A stretch of 64,000 nt of DNA from Zantedeschia hybrid cultivar (GCA_030544215.1 JARZZO010000003.1:22453879-22517878), one strand, 5' to 3'; counted from the stretch's first letter, positions 1 through 12,240 are shown. Notes: generated by a model from the letters alone, not told the origin. Made by a program: numbers and translations.

Positions 1-230
1 GAGTTGACTGCCTAAAGGACTTGATGCGATTTGTTGTGCTACCACAAGGTCACATGCATAATGCCCGAAGGATTCTGATCCCCACTAGGAGATCACCGGA
101 ATCTCCCGTTCTGTATATTAGAGGGTCATACAGATCGCCGAAAAATAGTGGGAACCTAAATCTAGATTAAAAGTCCTAAATCTGATTTTAAGAACTATCT
201 GCTTATTTTTATATTTCCTTGTAGGTCGCT
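1..230 (+). other. Copia-1 5' leader (untranslated)
   Basis: Non-coding leader just upstream of the gag ATG at 231. It contains one TTGTG...CACAA inverted repeat at 33-46 (loop CTAC). The same motif is repeated several times in the Copia-2 leader. The stretch around 110-150 also matches the leaders of Copia-B and Copia-C on the minus strand near 12.34 and 49.39 kb, which ties these elements to one family group. Confidence 0.7.
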
Positions 231-1023
231 ATGTCGTCACCTAACCCCCTTCATTGCATACTTGATGCAAACAAACTCACGGGACCTAATTACATTGACT
301 GGTTACGCAACCTGAAGATTGTCCTCAGGTGTGAAAAGCTAGCCTATGTCCTGGATCAACCAGATCCAGCACAACCCGGTGAAAATGTTAACGAGGATGA
401 ATTAATGATATTTGAAAATTGGAAGGAGGACTCTGTTAAAGTCCAGTGTTATATGCTTGGTTCAATGAACAATGAACTACAACGACAGCATGATAACATG
501 GAACCTAAGTCCATTCTGAATCACCTACAAGAGTTGTTTGGTGAACAATCCAGAACATAAAGATATGAGATATCTAAGAAATTGTTCATGACCAGAATGA
601 GCGAGGGCACATCTGTGCAAACTCATGTGCTTAAGATGATAAAATGGATTGAGAGGCTTGTTGTGCTTGGCTTTGTTATGAACAATGACCTAAGCATCGA
701 CTTAATCCTACAGTCCATTCCAGATTTATTTTCACAATTCATTATTAACTTCAATATGAACAAAATTGAAGTTATACTGGCTGAGCTGCTCAACATGTTG
801 AAGACAGCAGAAGGCACTATCCAAAAAGATAAGCCACATGTAATGCTTGTTGGTAAGACTAATAAGAAAAGAAAAGATGGACAGACCTTTAAGAAAGGTA
901 AGCCTAAGAAGCTAGTGAAAAGCAAACCGGCGGTTCAAAAGGACAAAGCTAAAGTCAATGATAAAGGTCAGTGTTTCCACTGCCATAAAGAAGGTCACTG
1001 GAAGAGAAACTGCAAGATTTATC
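231..1023 (+). pseudogene. gag: Copia-1 gag, broken
   Basis: Capsid/nucleocapsid part of the polyprotein, which would package the element RNA in a cytoplasmic particle. The ATG at 231 is chosen because it follows the leader and starts a typical copia gag N-terminus (MSSPNPLHCILDANKLTGPN). A TAA at 558-560 interrupts the frame, and the same frame continues from 561. The zinc knuckle at 972-1013 reads C-X2-C-X4-H-X4-C and is intact. The basic, Lys-rich stretch before it (about 860-960) fits an RNA-binding linker. Apart from the stop the segment is well preserved. Confidence 0.88.
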
Positions 1024-2621
1024 TAGTAGAAAAAGCAAAAGAAAAGCTTGGTGAAGCTTCAGGTATACTCATGATCGATCTTAACTTGTTTTATAGAGAA
1101 TCAACATCTAGGGTATTAGATACTGGATGTGTTTCTCATATCTGCAATAACTTGCAGGTGTTAACAAGTAAAAGAAGATTGAACCGCGGAGACGTGGATC
1201 TGAGACTTGGGAATGGAGCAAAAGTTGTTGTGTTAGCTGTGGGGACAGCAAGACTTCAGATGCCGTCAGGAGACTCATTGGAACTAATAGATTGTTATTA
1301 TGTTCCAACCATTATTAGGAATATCATATCTATTTCGTGTTTAGATAAACAAGGATATTCTATGAAACGTGAGAATAAAGGTTGTTCCATTTATCAAGGA
1401 GACAAATTGTTTGCTTCTGGATATTTATTGAATGGATTATATTTACTTGATATTTCATATGATGTTTGTCTAGTAAATAAGTCTATTGAACGAGTAGATA
1501 AGGATGTGAACAAATCATACCTATGGCATTGTAGGCTCGGTCATATAAATGAGAACAGGATCATTAGGTTGCAAAAGAATAGATATCTTGATCCATTTGA
1601 TTATGAATCATTTGCAACTTGTGAAGCTTGTCTCATGGGAAAAATGACCAAAGCTCCGTTTTCAAGACATGGAGACAGAGCTAAGGAATTATTGGAACTA
1701 ATACATAGTGATGTATGTGGTCCAATGTCCACTCATGCTATGGGTGGTTACTCATACTTCGTTTCATTTACATATGATTTCTCAAGACATGGCTACATAT
1801 ATTTAATGAAATATAAGTCAGAAGTCTTTGAGAAATTTAAAGAGTTTAAAAATGAAGTTGAGAACCAGACTGGAAAGAGTATCAAAACTCTTCGATCAGA
1901 TCGAGGGGGTGAATACTTAAGTACAAAATTCACAGAATATCTTAAGAATAATGGTATTTTGTCTCAGTGGACTCCTCCCTATACACCACAATTAAATGGT
2001 GTATCGGAAAGGAGAAATCGTACTCTATTAGATATGGTACGATCAATGATGAGTTATGCTAAACTTCCAATCTCTTTATGGGGAGATGCACTGTTAACTG
2101 CTGCATATCTGTTGAACAAAGTTCCCAGTAAGTCAGTATCTTCCACTCCATATGAGATATAGAAAGGAAAGAAACTAGACTTTAAGCATGTTAGAGTCTG
2201 GGGTTGTCCTGCACATGTCAAAAGACATGATCCAGACAAACTGGATTCCAGGACAGAAATATGTAGATTTATGGGATATCCAAAAGAGACTTTTGGATAT
2301 TATTTCTATCAGCCCAGCGATCAAAGGGTGTTTGTCGCAAAAAGAGCTGTCTTCTTAGAGAAAGAATATCTTTCAAAAGAAGACAGTGGGAGCAAGATAG
2401 AACTGGAAGAAATTCTAGACTCACAAATCAACACTAGTTCATCTACTGAACCATTGACTCAAGAACTTGTTCAAGATGATACACAAAAGGTTCGCAGATC
2501 AGGTAGAGTGCCTAGGCAGCCTGAAAGATATGTTGGACATATCGATGATGGCAAGCCAAAAGTACACTTAAATGAGGATGATGATCCTCAAACCTACCAA
2601 GAAGACATGAATAGTCAATAA
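1024..2621 (+). pseudogene. pol: Copia-1 protease and integrase, broken
   Basis: Continues in frame from gag. The aspartic protease active site DTG is at 1119-1127. The gag-pre-integrase zinc-binding segment keeps its His residues (1527-1529, 1542-1544) and Cys residues (1620-1622, 1629-1631). The integrase catalytic triad is complete: Asp at 1710-1712, Asp at 1899-1901 and Glu at 2007-2009, with the last two separated by 35 residues as expected for DD(35)E. A TAG at 2160-2162 replaces the Trp codon usual in this motif, a simple G-to-A change. The frame then runs on through the integrase C-terminal region to a TAA at 2619-2621. The enzyme would insert element DNA into the chromosome. Confidence 0.9.
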
Positions 2622-4155
2622 TCAGAGAAATGGCAAGAGGCAATGAATTCAGAAATTCAGTCCATGTATGCCAACCAAGTTTGGAACTTGGTTAATCTGC
2701 CAGAAGGTACCTATTTGCAGTAAATGGATCTTTAAAAGAAGGATCGGGCCAGATGGATAGATTGACACATACAAGGCAACGCTGGTAGCAAAAGGATATC
2801 GTCAAAGGCAAGGCATTGACTATGACGAAACCTTTTCTCCAGTTGCCATGATTAAGTCAATCAGAATATTTCTTGCCATCGCCGCATTCTATGATTATGA
2901 AATATGGCAAATGGATGTGAAAACACCATTCCTTAACGAGAACCTTCAAGAAGAGGTGTATATGATACAACCTGAAGGATTCACTTCCAAAGAGCATTCA
3001 AGTAAGGTAGGCAAGCTGCAAAGATCCATTTATGGATTAAAGCAGGCATCCCAAACTTGGAACTTAAGATTTGATGAAGCAATCAAATCTTATGACTTCA
3101 TTAAGAATGAAGATGAACCTTGTGTATACAAAAAGACTAGTGGGAGCGCAGTTACCTTTTTGGTACTTTACGTTGATGACATTCTACTCATTGGGAACGA
3201 TGTAGGAATGTTGTCATCAGTAAAGACTTGGTTATCCAAAAACTTCTCCATGAAAGATTTGGGAGAAGCATCCTATATTCTGGGAATAAGGATCTATAGA
3301 GATAGGTCCAAAAGGATGCTTGGCTTATCCCAATCTATGTACATAGATACTATAGTCAAAAGGTTTGGCATGAAAAATTCCAAGAGAGGTCTCGTTCCAA
3401 TGAGGCATGGAATTTATCTCTCTAAAGGAATGTCTCCCAAGACACCTGAAGAGAAAGTATACATGGATAGAGTTCCTTATGCCTCGGGAATAGGATCTAT
3501 CATGTATGCAATGCTATGTACTAGGCTTGATGTGGCACACCCACTAAGTGTCACTAGTAGATATCAGGTTGATCCAGGTGAAGAACACTGGAATGCGGTG
3601 AAATGTATCCTTAGGTACTTAAGAAGGACTAAGGATCTATTTCTCGTCTATGGAAGAAACGACTTGGAACTTCGAGGGTTTACTGACTCGAGTTTCCAGT
3701 CGGATATGGATGATAGCAAATCCATGTCTGGATTTGTGTTCATGTTAAATGGAGGTGCAGTAAGTTGGAAAAGTTCCAAACAAGAAACAACTGCAGATTC
3801 GACGACCGAAGCAGAATACATTGCTGCAGCTGAAGCGGCCAAGGAGGCGGTTTGGATGAAGAAGTTCATCTCTGCACTTGGAGTAGTTCCAAGCATTTCA
3901 GATCATGTTCCATTATTGTGTGACAACAGTAGGGCAATAGCTCAAGCGAAGGAGCCAAGATCACATCAGAAGTCAAAGCACATTCTGAGACGATTTCATC
4001 TTATTCGTGAGATTATCGCCCGAGGAGATATAGTAGTTGAGAAAGTCTCATCTGAAGATAATGTAGCAGATCCCTTGACTAAGCCATTGTCTCAAAACAA
4101 TTTAGAACGTCACCTTAAGTCTGTGGGACTTAGACATATGGGTGATTGGCTATAG
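2622..4155 (+). pseudogene. pol: Copia-1 reverse transcriptase and RNase H, broken
   Basis: The C-terminal half of pol. Between about 2700 and 2722 a small indel moves the reading from frame 3 to frame 1, and a TAG follows at 2758-2760. From 2848 the frame is open to the stop at 4153-4155. The reverse transcriptase active site YVDD is at 3169-3180. The copia RNase H part follows, with the TEAEYIAAAEAAKEA motif near 3805-3850 and a C-terminal ADPLTKPL motif near 4065-4090. The position and order agree with other copia elements. Comparison with the Copia-2 copy at 22.6-24.1 kb shows where the indel lies. Confidence 0.9.
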
Positions 4156-4158
4156 TCC

Positions 4159-4169
4159 AAGTGGGAGAA
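4159..4169 (+). other. Copia-1 polypurine tract
   Basis: AAGTGGGAGAA immediately before the 3' LTR, four bases after the pol stop. This is the plus-strand primer site in reverse transcription. The same purine tract in reverse complement precedes the 3' LTRs of Copia-B (9452-9464) and Copia-C (46471-46483). Confidence 0.85.
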
Positions 4170-5750
4170 TGATAGAAATAGGTGGCCTCAAAGCCAATCA
4201 TTGTACATTCTAGTTCAGATTATTAATAAAGGCAATTATTTCTTCATTTATAGTTCTTGCAAATTAACTATCATAATGAAGGTCCGTAGACAAATGTATG
4301 GGATATTGAATCATGACGAGATCATGATAGTGAGATCAATATCCTCAGTCACTTGTCTTAAACAGTTCTCGATCATAGGATATTTGAGATGGACATTAAA
4401 TATCCGATAAGATCGACACAAGTTATGTCTGCTCATGTGATGAGGGTGAATGATCTCACATTCACTCGTGTGGTGACACTAAGACAAACTTGTGGGTGCT
4501 CATTAGAGAATGAGTTCACTGAACAGACCCAAATAAGAATTCCTGGATGGTAATTATACCTATCACTCAACCAGGGAATTCAATCGTTGCAGTAGCACAG
4601 TTGGTCCTTTGACCTGAGTCACCAACGATACCTTGTTTGTAGACCATTGTGTCTTGATTCTCTGACTTGTGGACTTTAACCATTAAGCCCACGATAGTCG
4701 GTCTCTCAGATACAATGGAAAGCTTGCGAAGGTAATTGAGTGAACAACAAGGAATCACTCACTCTTGGTATAAGACTGGAGAGAGAATGTCCTATGGATG
4801 TGTACACAGAAATCCCTGGCCATGGTCAAATGAAAGAGATGTCTTTCTAGAAATTAACTGAGTACTGGAATCCATCTAAATAATGCGATAGAGGGTTTGA
4901 CTATAAAATCATATCCTTGCGTTATTGGGACATTGGATGAGTGAAGGATTTTATCTGTGCGGTATCCGCAGACGGAAAGGTTCAAATAAAGGGAACAGTA
5001 TCCCTATTATCTTCTGTGATCATGAGGTAGTGTTTGGTATCATTCATGATCAGAAGGCCAAGTGAATTAATCATCAAATGATAAACCACTTGTTTATTAA
5101 ATTAATCATTTAACTTATGATGTTTAAATGATAATTAATAAATATTAAACTTTAGAATTAGTTTTAACTTTAATGGGCCTGAAACTGGACTGATATATGG
5201 GCCTAGAGGGTCACACACATAAGAGTTCTCATCAGATGGTGAGAGACGTTAAATTTCATACTTATCTGGGTTTTTATGAAAAGCCGCAGGATAAACATGA
5301 ATATTTAATAGAGATTTATCCAAGGCCAAACTCTTTGATAATCATGAGGATTAATCCTTGTGCTTATCCTTATTTCTTATATAAGGAGGCCAAGGGGAGG
5401 GGTAAAAGAGGTTGGACGAACTGCACAACCCAAGATTCTCTATCTACTCTCTCTTTCTCCTTCTCTCTCTCTTGGAGTAGATCTTTCTCTTTCCGCGCAT
5501 GGTGGATTTGAGATCTAGTCAGAGTACTCAAATCGAAGAGGAAAACGCGTCTGCAGCGGGAGCTCGTGTGGATACCTCTAGAGATCGTACGCGTGCGCGA
5601 TTACCGAGTCGGAATGATCCACGGGAGATTCGAAACCCCGCAAAGGTGAAGAACCGTTCTTCCCGCGTTTAATTTTATTGTCCGTTTTACGATCCCAGCA
5701 ACCGATATATAGGAATCAATTTTATTTTCCGCTGCGTTCTAGGCGATCCG
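4170..5750 (+). repeat. Copia-1 3' LTR
   Basis: Starts TGATAGAAATAGGTGGCC right after the polypurine tract and shares its start motif with the Copia-F LTR. It ends near 5750 with a TTCCGCTGCGTTC stretch followed by GATCC, matching the U5 end of the related LTRs but lacking the final bases. An earlier end at 5700 (GATCCCAGCA) is possible; the U5-like sequence at 5725-5745 argues for the later one. The length of about 1.58 kb equals that of the Copia-B and Copia-C LTRs. Confidence 0.75.
5378..5384 (+). promoter_or_regulatory. TATA box in Copia-1 LTR
   Basis: TATATAA, followed about 55 bases later by a CT-rich stretch (5437-5475). The related LTRs of Copia-B, -C and -E have a TATA-like run at the equivalent place. 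This is the probable start region of element RNA, by position only. Confidence 0.5.
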
Positions 5751-6818
5751 AATCGGAACGAAAAATAAAACCGAAAAATCGGGTCGTAATCTAATTACCG
5801 TGCGCGGATTCGAATCTGCTTCTGTCTCAGATCCGTCGAGGCGATGCCGTGAGCCGCACAAGCATCCGGCCTACAGCGGTATCCACGCAATCCTCCGCGG
5901 TGGTTCGTCCTCGCTCCCTCGTCCGTATCAGCTCAGTCGCTGAAGATCCGTCGCCGCAATGATGTCAGAAAACCCGCGGACGGGAATTCCCAACTTTCAG
6001 GAATCATACGCGGTGGAGATGGAGATTGTCTCGGCACCTCGAATGAGGCACCCAAAGGAGGAGGAGAGAGAAAGGGGGATGGCCAGTATGGGAAAACCTT
6101 GGAGCTTGGACCAGGGTTTCTCAACAGTGCGTATATATATTAAGTCAGTGCGACCTTTCACAAAAGTCCCTGAGTTAATATAAATCCCACTTATGTACCA
6201 CCGACTGAGAATCTTATTGCGTATGACCCTTTAGGCCTATTTACCAGTCCGATTTTCAGCCCGTTAAGTCTAATAACTACTTATTGACTTATTGTAATTA
6301 ATTAATATCTAGATATTAACTAATTACTTAGCCGAATTAACATTGCATGTAAATTCGGTCGGACTTCTGATCATGTTGGGTGCCAAGCAACATCGCATGA
6401 TCCCGGAAGGTAATGGGATTCAGCAACCCACTCATGGAACCTGTCCGTCCACAGTTACCATGTGGCTATAATCCTTCATTCGCACAATGCTCTCGAGTTA
6501 ACCTAGGGTATGGTCAACTGTCAAACCCTAGATGGTCAACTCACTTGAATCAGACTCCGCTGTACAATATCCGAAAACATCTTTTCTGATATTGTTTCTA
6601 CTCTGGCCAGAGACTCCTGCGGATCTATTCTAGGGCATTCTCTCTCCAGTTACCTGAGAGCGAACGATCCTTTATTGAACACACAATCACCTTCGAAGGT
6701 CTTCCGCTGGACCCGATCCTTGACTATTAGAAATCCCGTGGATAGGGATTCGTAGGTCAAGGTCAAAGTCCAGAAGTCCACCGACAATGTGTCTTTATGT
6801 CTCAAGTCCAAAGATCAA

Positions 6819-9011
6819 TGATCGTTCCAAATTGTGCGTCGTTAAACACTCATGAGAACGTTCAATCTAAATTTATTCGGCTCATTCAAATTGGATTTTG
6901 AAAATTAATAATGGTGAGTCCGAGTTGATCCACAGGGAGTTAAATTTTTAACTTTGAAAACTTTGGAATTTAATTAATCTAAAAATAGGTGAGAATTTGA
7001 GTGAACTAATTACTTATTTAAACTAGAACACAATTAACTAATGTTACCTAAAAAATATAGTTACTTAAATTAAACAAATCCCCTTTTTTTTCTTTTTCAG
7101 AAATTAAACACAAACGCATATAGAAAATAAGCACAACTAAAAAAAATTTAACAAAGACACCGTGACTTAACTACGTGTAAAACATTAATTATCTAAAAAT
7201 CATGAAACAAATTGTGCAAAATTTTATGATTTAATATCCTTAAACTAAACAATCAAACATCAAATAATAGCTAACTAATCCTAAACAATTAAACTAATTC
7301 TACACTAATGGGGGAGAGAAAGAACAGAGCAACAACAATCTGTGGGGGCTACCGGCGCACTGAACCGCTGGTGGCTGAAGGATTGGTGCACTGGACAGCT
7401 GCTGGGAGTGCTGCGGCTGAGAGGAGGATGTTGCCGTCACGTGGAGGAGCTGCTGGAGGTGCATGCAGCTGCTGTTGCTGGATGGTGGATGGAAGCTGGC
7501 TACGTGGAGGAGCTGGTTCAGCTAGGACAGCACGTGGAGGGTAGGAGGAAGCTGATGCTAGCTGCTGGAACCGTTGGGTGTTGCATGCAGGTGGAGGGCA
7601 GGAGGAGGTTGCCGTGAACGTGGAGCTTGACTTGGAGAAGACGGCGGGTGCTGTCGGCTACGTGGAGGAGGGCTTCACCGGCGTGGAGTGCAGCTGGGTG
7701 ATGCGTGCAGGAGGTGAAGGATTCAAGACCGCGCATGCATGCACGGGTGCGGTGGCTTGCAGGCGTGCTGTGAAGGAGGTTGGTATGTGCTGGAGCAACT
7801 GCTGGCTACGTGCATGGAAGGAGGAGCTTCGGTGGCTGACGCGTGGAGGTGCACTGCTGCGTGGAAACCGGCTGCTGGTTGGTGCTTTGCGGGGCAGCAT
7901 GGAGGAGGTGCTTCAGCGGACAGCATGCGAGCAAGCATGCATGCGTGCTACGTGCAGATGGAGAGCATGCATGGAAGCACGCGGAGGCTGGCTACATCGC
8001 AGCTGCTTGCAGGCTCGTGGCTGGGGGTGCACCGGTCGTGGGAGCTCGGGCAGGTGCTGGAGGAGGCCGGCATGTAGAGAGAAACTGAGGGAGGTGTGGA
8101 AGAGAGAAGAAAGAGAGACCGAGAAAGAGAGAGATAAAAACTGGAGAGAGAGAGAGGAAGTTTACGGCAGAGAAGGAGGAAATCTGAGCGGGTGAAGGAG
8201 AGAGGTTGCTGTGGATTGGAGAGAAAGAAGAAGAAGGAGAAGGAGTACGCTGTGGGAGAGGAGTTGGAAAAGGAGAAGAAGAGGGATCGAATCCGAGAGA
8301 GAGAGGGAATTGGAGAGTACGAGGCTGAGAAGAAGAGGTGAAGTCGGCTGCGGGTGTTTGAGAGGAGGAAGAGAAGACTGCAGGAAGGAATTGCCGAAGG
8401 AGGAGGAGTACTCGGCTGGGGAAACTCTAATATAGAGAGGAAGAGAGGCGTGGAAAAGAAAACTAGAGAGAAGGAACGAAATAGAGGGTTTTTGGAAACT
8501 CCAGAGAAAGAAGGAATCAGAGGATCTTTTTTTTTAAAAAAGAAAGTAGACTTTAGGAAGGCGGCTGGCCCTTCTTGGGTTCTTCTTGGCCGTGGAATTA
8601 GGGCAACACTAGGGCCTCAAATGACATTTTTACCCCTGCTTTAATCTTTTGGACAAAATAACGTCGAATTTATCGAACTTCGAACCCTAGACCTCCCCCA
8701 AATTTTCGGAAACTCCACCAACTGCACTGCGTCATCGGCATGTCCTGTTCACATAAAATAAATATAAATTAGCACATTATCATAAAAATATCATTATATT
8801 TATTTATTTCGTCTCAGTTTTGTCGAAAAATCGCAAATGCGCTATACTCCGTTAATCACATGAAATGACGATATTTTTAAGTCAGAATTTGACGAAATTG
8901 GTACCGTTGGACTTGGTACGCAATTATCTATCATTTCATGCTATTTTACAGATAAAAACATGAGTATGATGCGTTTGATTGCCTTTAAATGATCAATTTA
9001 ACACTTTATCA
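6819..9011. mobile_element. sLTR-0, solo LTR with ATCAA target duplication
   Basis: A 2193-bp unit starting TGATCGTTCC and ending TTTATCA, flanked by the perfect 5-bp duplication ATCAA (6814-6818 and 9012-9016) inside the Copia-B LTR, which resumes exactly after it. It has TG...CA ends, no internal LTR pair and no element coding sequence, so a solo LTR is the simplest reading. About 7300-8540 is purine-rich on the plus strand, with many degenerate GCTGCTGG, GCATGC and GA-rich runs. On the minus strand this gives a TATA-like run near 8430 followed by CT-rich sequence, so minus orientation is more likely. The family is not recognised; it may be gypsy. Confidence 0.8.
7280..8540. repeat. Purine-rich low-complexity tract in sLTR-0
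   Basis: Degenerate GGAGGTGCATGCAGCTGCTG-like units pass into GAGAGA/GGAGAA-rich sequence. Several long open frames lie here (for example 7578-8195 on the plus strand), but their products are Arg/Glu/Gly/Trp-rich with no domain. They are explained by biased composition, so I do not call genes. Confidence 0.7.
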
Positions 9012-9451
9012 ATCAACCATGCCACTGTGACAATGAATCAAGCGATTGACAGTCAGGTAAATTACCATTCGGTGATTCATGTTGGATCAGTTCAGTGAAC
9101 ACATTCACCAATAAGCACCTACAGGTTTACCATTGTGTCTCCATACGAGTAGCTAACGAGATCAGTCACCCTCATCATATGAGCTGGAATAACTTGTACT
9201 AGTCTTACCGGATGTTTGATGTCATTCTCAAACATCCTACGACTAGGAACAATTGAGAATATGTGTTTATAAGTCATCAGTCTCATTATTATGATCTCAT
9301 CATAATCTGATGACTATTGCACATATTCATCAACTTCATTATGTTCAATTATTAATATGTCAATCTACATAATGAATCTAATGCCATTGATTAGTGAACC
9401 AGATTGAAATAGGTGCCTAATGATTGGCTTAAAGGACACCTATATCCATCA

Positions 9452-9464
9452 ATCTCCCACTTGG
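9452..9464 (-). other. Copia-B polypurine tract
   Basis: On the minus strand CCAAGTGGGAGAT directly abuts the 3' LTR start (TGATGGATATAGG). The same tract is found in Copia-C and, nearly, in Copia-1. Confidence 0.85.
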
Positions 9465-12240
9465 ACTCAAGCCAATCACTTTCGCATGTGATCTCCATCA
9501 AATCTAGGTGATGCTCACATAAAGTCTGTGACTAAGACTTGGTCAGGGATCTGCTAAATTATCTATAGATGGAATATTTTTCATTATGTTATTTTCACTT
9601 AATCCTTTGTCTCTAAACTTGTGAAAGAGCCTTAGAATGTTCTACAACTTCTGAAGAGACCATGGCTCGATCACATAATTGATCGCTTCTACTATTGTCC
9701 TACAACGATAGGATGGTATCAGAGACCTTTTAGAACTACATATCGTTCAGGGATGAACCTTTTCATCCATACTATTCTAATAACAGTATCACTTGTTTAT
9801 ATTGTCACCTTAATATCGAGTTTTGGATTAGAACCCTTCCAATCCATTCCTTTCCACTAGAAGGTTAAATCCATTATTTGACATAAAATTTGAGTCAATG
9901 TGAACTAATAATTTCAAATCATCCTTTCCACATACGTGAGTGCATCCTTAGCACTTCTCAAGTGCTTAATGATGCATTTCACTCATGTATCATTTAAGGA
10001 ACTTTTTCTCTAAAGGAATAAATTTTATGTCTCAACAATTAAGACTTATTATGAAATTTATGCCAAACATTTTGACTTACAGTTCAATATAATATCCCCA
10101 CCGATCTATCTTAATAGATTCGTATTTCTAGTACATGGGATATTATAACTAAACTTATTATGGAGGAAAACATGGTTAATAATGCTTTCATTGATAGTAA
10201 CATCTTGATGTCATTCTTAATGACTTTGATGTTATTATCACAAAGCATTATTAAAACGACCATACTCCCACTTTTCTTTTTGACCACGCACACAATCTGT
10301 GATCATTCTTAATGGTCACGTAGTATTTGACCATTAAGTCAAAACTTTTATTACAATTTAGGAAACTTCAGTTTGATTCAAAATGATCTTTGAAATCATA
10401 ACTTGCTTCCTGGACATTCTAAAAGCTTTAAAGGTGTATCATATACATCTTTACCTCAATCATATTGAGAGAACGCTTTTAATATCCATCTGTCATCATC
10501 TCATTATAATTATAGGCAGTATTGACAAGTAGAATTCTAATAAACTTATCAATCTCAAAGTTGTAATGACAGAGAGCACCATTATCATAAATTTTAGATC
10601 ATAATCCATTTTTGATCTCCTCTCATCTTGTTAAATCAAATATGTCAAATATATCCTTCTAGTCACTGAGAGAATCTCAAAAATCTATAAAGCTCTCTGA
10701 TGTGTGTTATGAGTGGTTCGAAACAACTAAAGATTATTTTATAATCTTATGTTAACATGTGAATCTAGAACATCTTCTAGTTTTATCAACTCTCACTGTC
10801 TTCTTTGAGGACATATTCATCTTCATAGAAGACAGCTTTCAAGACGAAAATTATTTCATTATCGCCTGACCAATAAATGTAATGTCCAAACTCTTTAGAC
10901 ATTTTACAAATTCACACACGATATAACTTGACTTTAAAATCAGGTTTGTTCATAATTCACATCTCATATGAATTATTCGGTTTCCATATCCTATATGGAT
11001 ACACACTGACTTATTTGGAACCATATGTAAAGTATGGACATCTAATATTCATACTCATGCTCAAAAGGATAAGAATTAGGCAAATCTTATTATATATATA
11101 TATATATATATATATGTTGTACCATATTTTAATAAGGTGCAATTCATCATTCTATTATATTACTATGATGTACAACGAGAATTAATCGAGTGAGGATACA
11201 ACTATCCTTTTAATAATTTGTATGAATCATATACTTAAGTATTAATTTCATTGATCAAATAAAAAAATCTAATACTTCATATTGATCTTATACCTTAATC
11301 TTTCATATGTATTCGTCTTGTACTTCAGTAAGTACATACAGTCAAATCATTCCAAGAGTAAACTATAAGGTAAGGATATTGAGTTGTTTACATCAATATG
11401 TATTAGCACCAATAATTTCATATTCTACAACCCTGTGTACAATATTATAGATAATCAGGATTCACACAGTTCATTTCTATAGGAGAGTTGTGAACATTCA
11501 TCACATGAAATGTCACATCAAGAATCTATAGTGCATTGACTGATTCGAACAACTATTATTCTTTCTCAATCAATGTTATTCTTGATTTCTTATGCAACTA
11601 AATAACAATTATTCAGTTTCATAATTGACTCCTATAGATATACAAATATTTACTGTATGACAGTAACCTATGAATATCATGAACAATTGTTGAGTCTAAC
11701 TCAACACTAACATTTTCTCGATTTCTTTTTACTTGTCTAAGTCTGCACACTATCGCAGCTTTGAGAATCATTTCTAATATCTCATATTGGATACACTAAT
11801 TCTCCAATAGATATGTAAAAGGTTGATAATAAGAATATCTAAAACTTCTTTCAAGTTTCATATTCGTTTTGTCAATATTCTTATATTGGTTGCAGTGGGA
11901 GAACTACTACTTCTCTATCTCAGCTGACCTTCCTACATCCTTTCAGGTGTGAGTTCGATCGTTTAAAATCTTACCACTTGCCTTTCTCAAAGGGACATCA
12001 TAAATATCTCTTCATCTTGGTCTACCCAAATAAGAGATTTTATGACAATGATTGCCTTTTAAAAAGGCATACCATGAGTACCTCTTCACCTTGGTCTATC
12101 CAAGTAAGAGGATTCATGATACCTGATTAGGATAGTGACTTTCACATACCCCTAAAGACATTCTTTAAAGTTTTCTAGTCAGTCTGAGTATGAGAAGTAT
12201 TGGCATCCAATATGCCAACATCTCGAATAGACGATATTTT
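9465..12240 (-). pseudogene. Copia-B gag-pol, heavily decayed and internally shortened
   Basis: About 2.77 kb on the minus strand where an intact copia would need about 4 kb. A gag start is still seen near 12228 (ILDAN followed by a degenerate match to the Copia-1 gag). A reverse transcriptase remnant lies at 10111-10293: the piece ending VLEIRIY matches the YILGIRIYRDR segment of Copia-1. The RNase H C-terminus near 9465-9570 matches DNxADP, then shifts frame. There are many stops. Copia-C has matching remnants at matching distances, including the same frameshift after ADP. I cannot find an intact zinc knuckle, DDE triad or YVDD motif. Confidence 0.7.
11091..11115. repeat. (TA)12 microsatellite
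   Basis: A TA dinucleotide run within the Copia-B pol remnant. The equivalent place in Copia-C (about 48097-48120) has no TA run, so it arose after the two copies separated. Confidence 0.95.

Larger units (their letters stand above)
1..5750 (+). mobile_element. Copia-1, Ty1/copia LTR retrotransposon (left end outside window)
   Basis: The internal region and 3' LTR of a Ty1/copia element. Domain order is gag, zinc knuckle, protease, integrase, reverse transcriptase, RNase H, which is the copia order. The polypurine tract at 4159-4169 leads into the 3' LTR. The gag and pol resemble the Angela/Tork group of plant copia elements; the lineage is inferred from overall sequence feel, not from a tree. 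The 5' LTR and primer binding site lie left of the window. The coding region carries at least four stops and one frameshift, so the copy is dead. Its right end is fused to the inverted LTR of Copia-B, and no target duplication can be checked. Confidence 0.9.
5746..9451 (-). repeat. Copia-B 3' LTR, interrupted by sLTR-0
   Basis: Homologous base for base to the 15519-17102 LTR but missing about its last 85 bases (minus sense) at the Copia-1 junction, and split at 6814-9016 by a solo LTR. Without the insert it is about 1.5 kb. It ends (minus-strand start) with ...CCATCA at 9451, next to the polypurine tract. Confidence 0.85.

Noticed and set aside
5701..5745. Host sequence or target site between Copia-1 and Copia-B
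   Set aside because: The 45 bp resemble the U5 end of the plus-strand LTR family, so they more likely belong to the Copia-1 LTR than to flanking DNA.
7308..8644. Several long overlapping open frames on both strands (the largest 7578-8195)
   Set aside because: They lie in a purine-rich degenerate repeat inside sLTR-0. Products are Arg/Glu/Gly/Trp-biased in all frames with no domain or start context, so composition explains them.
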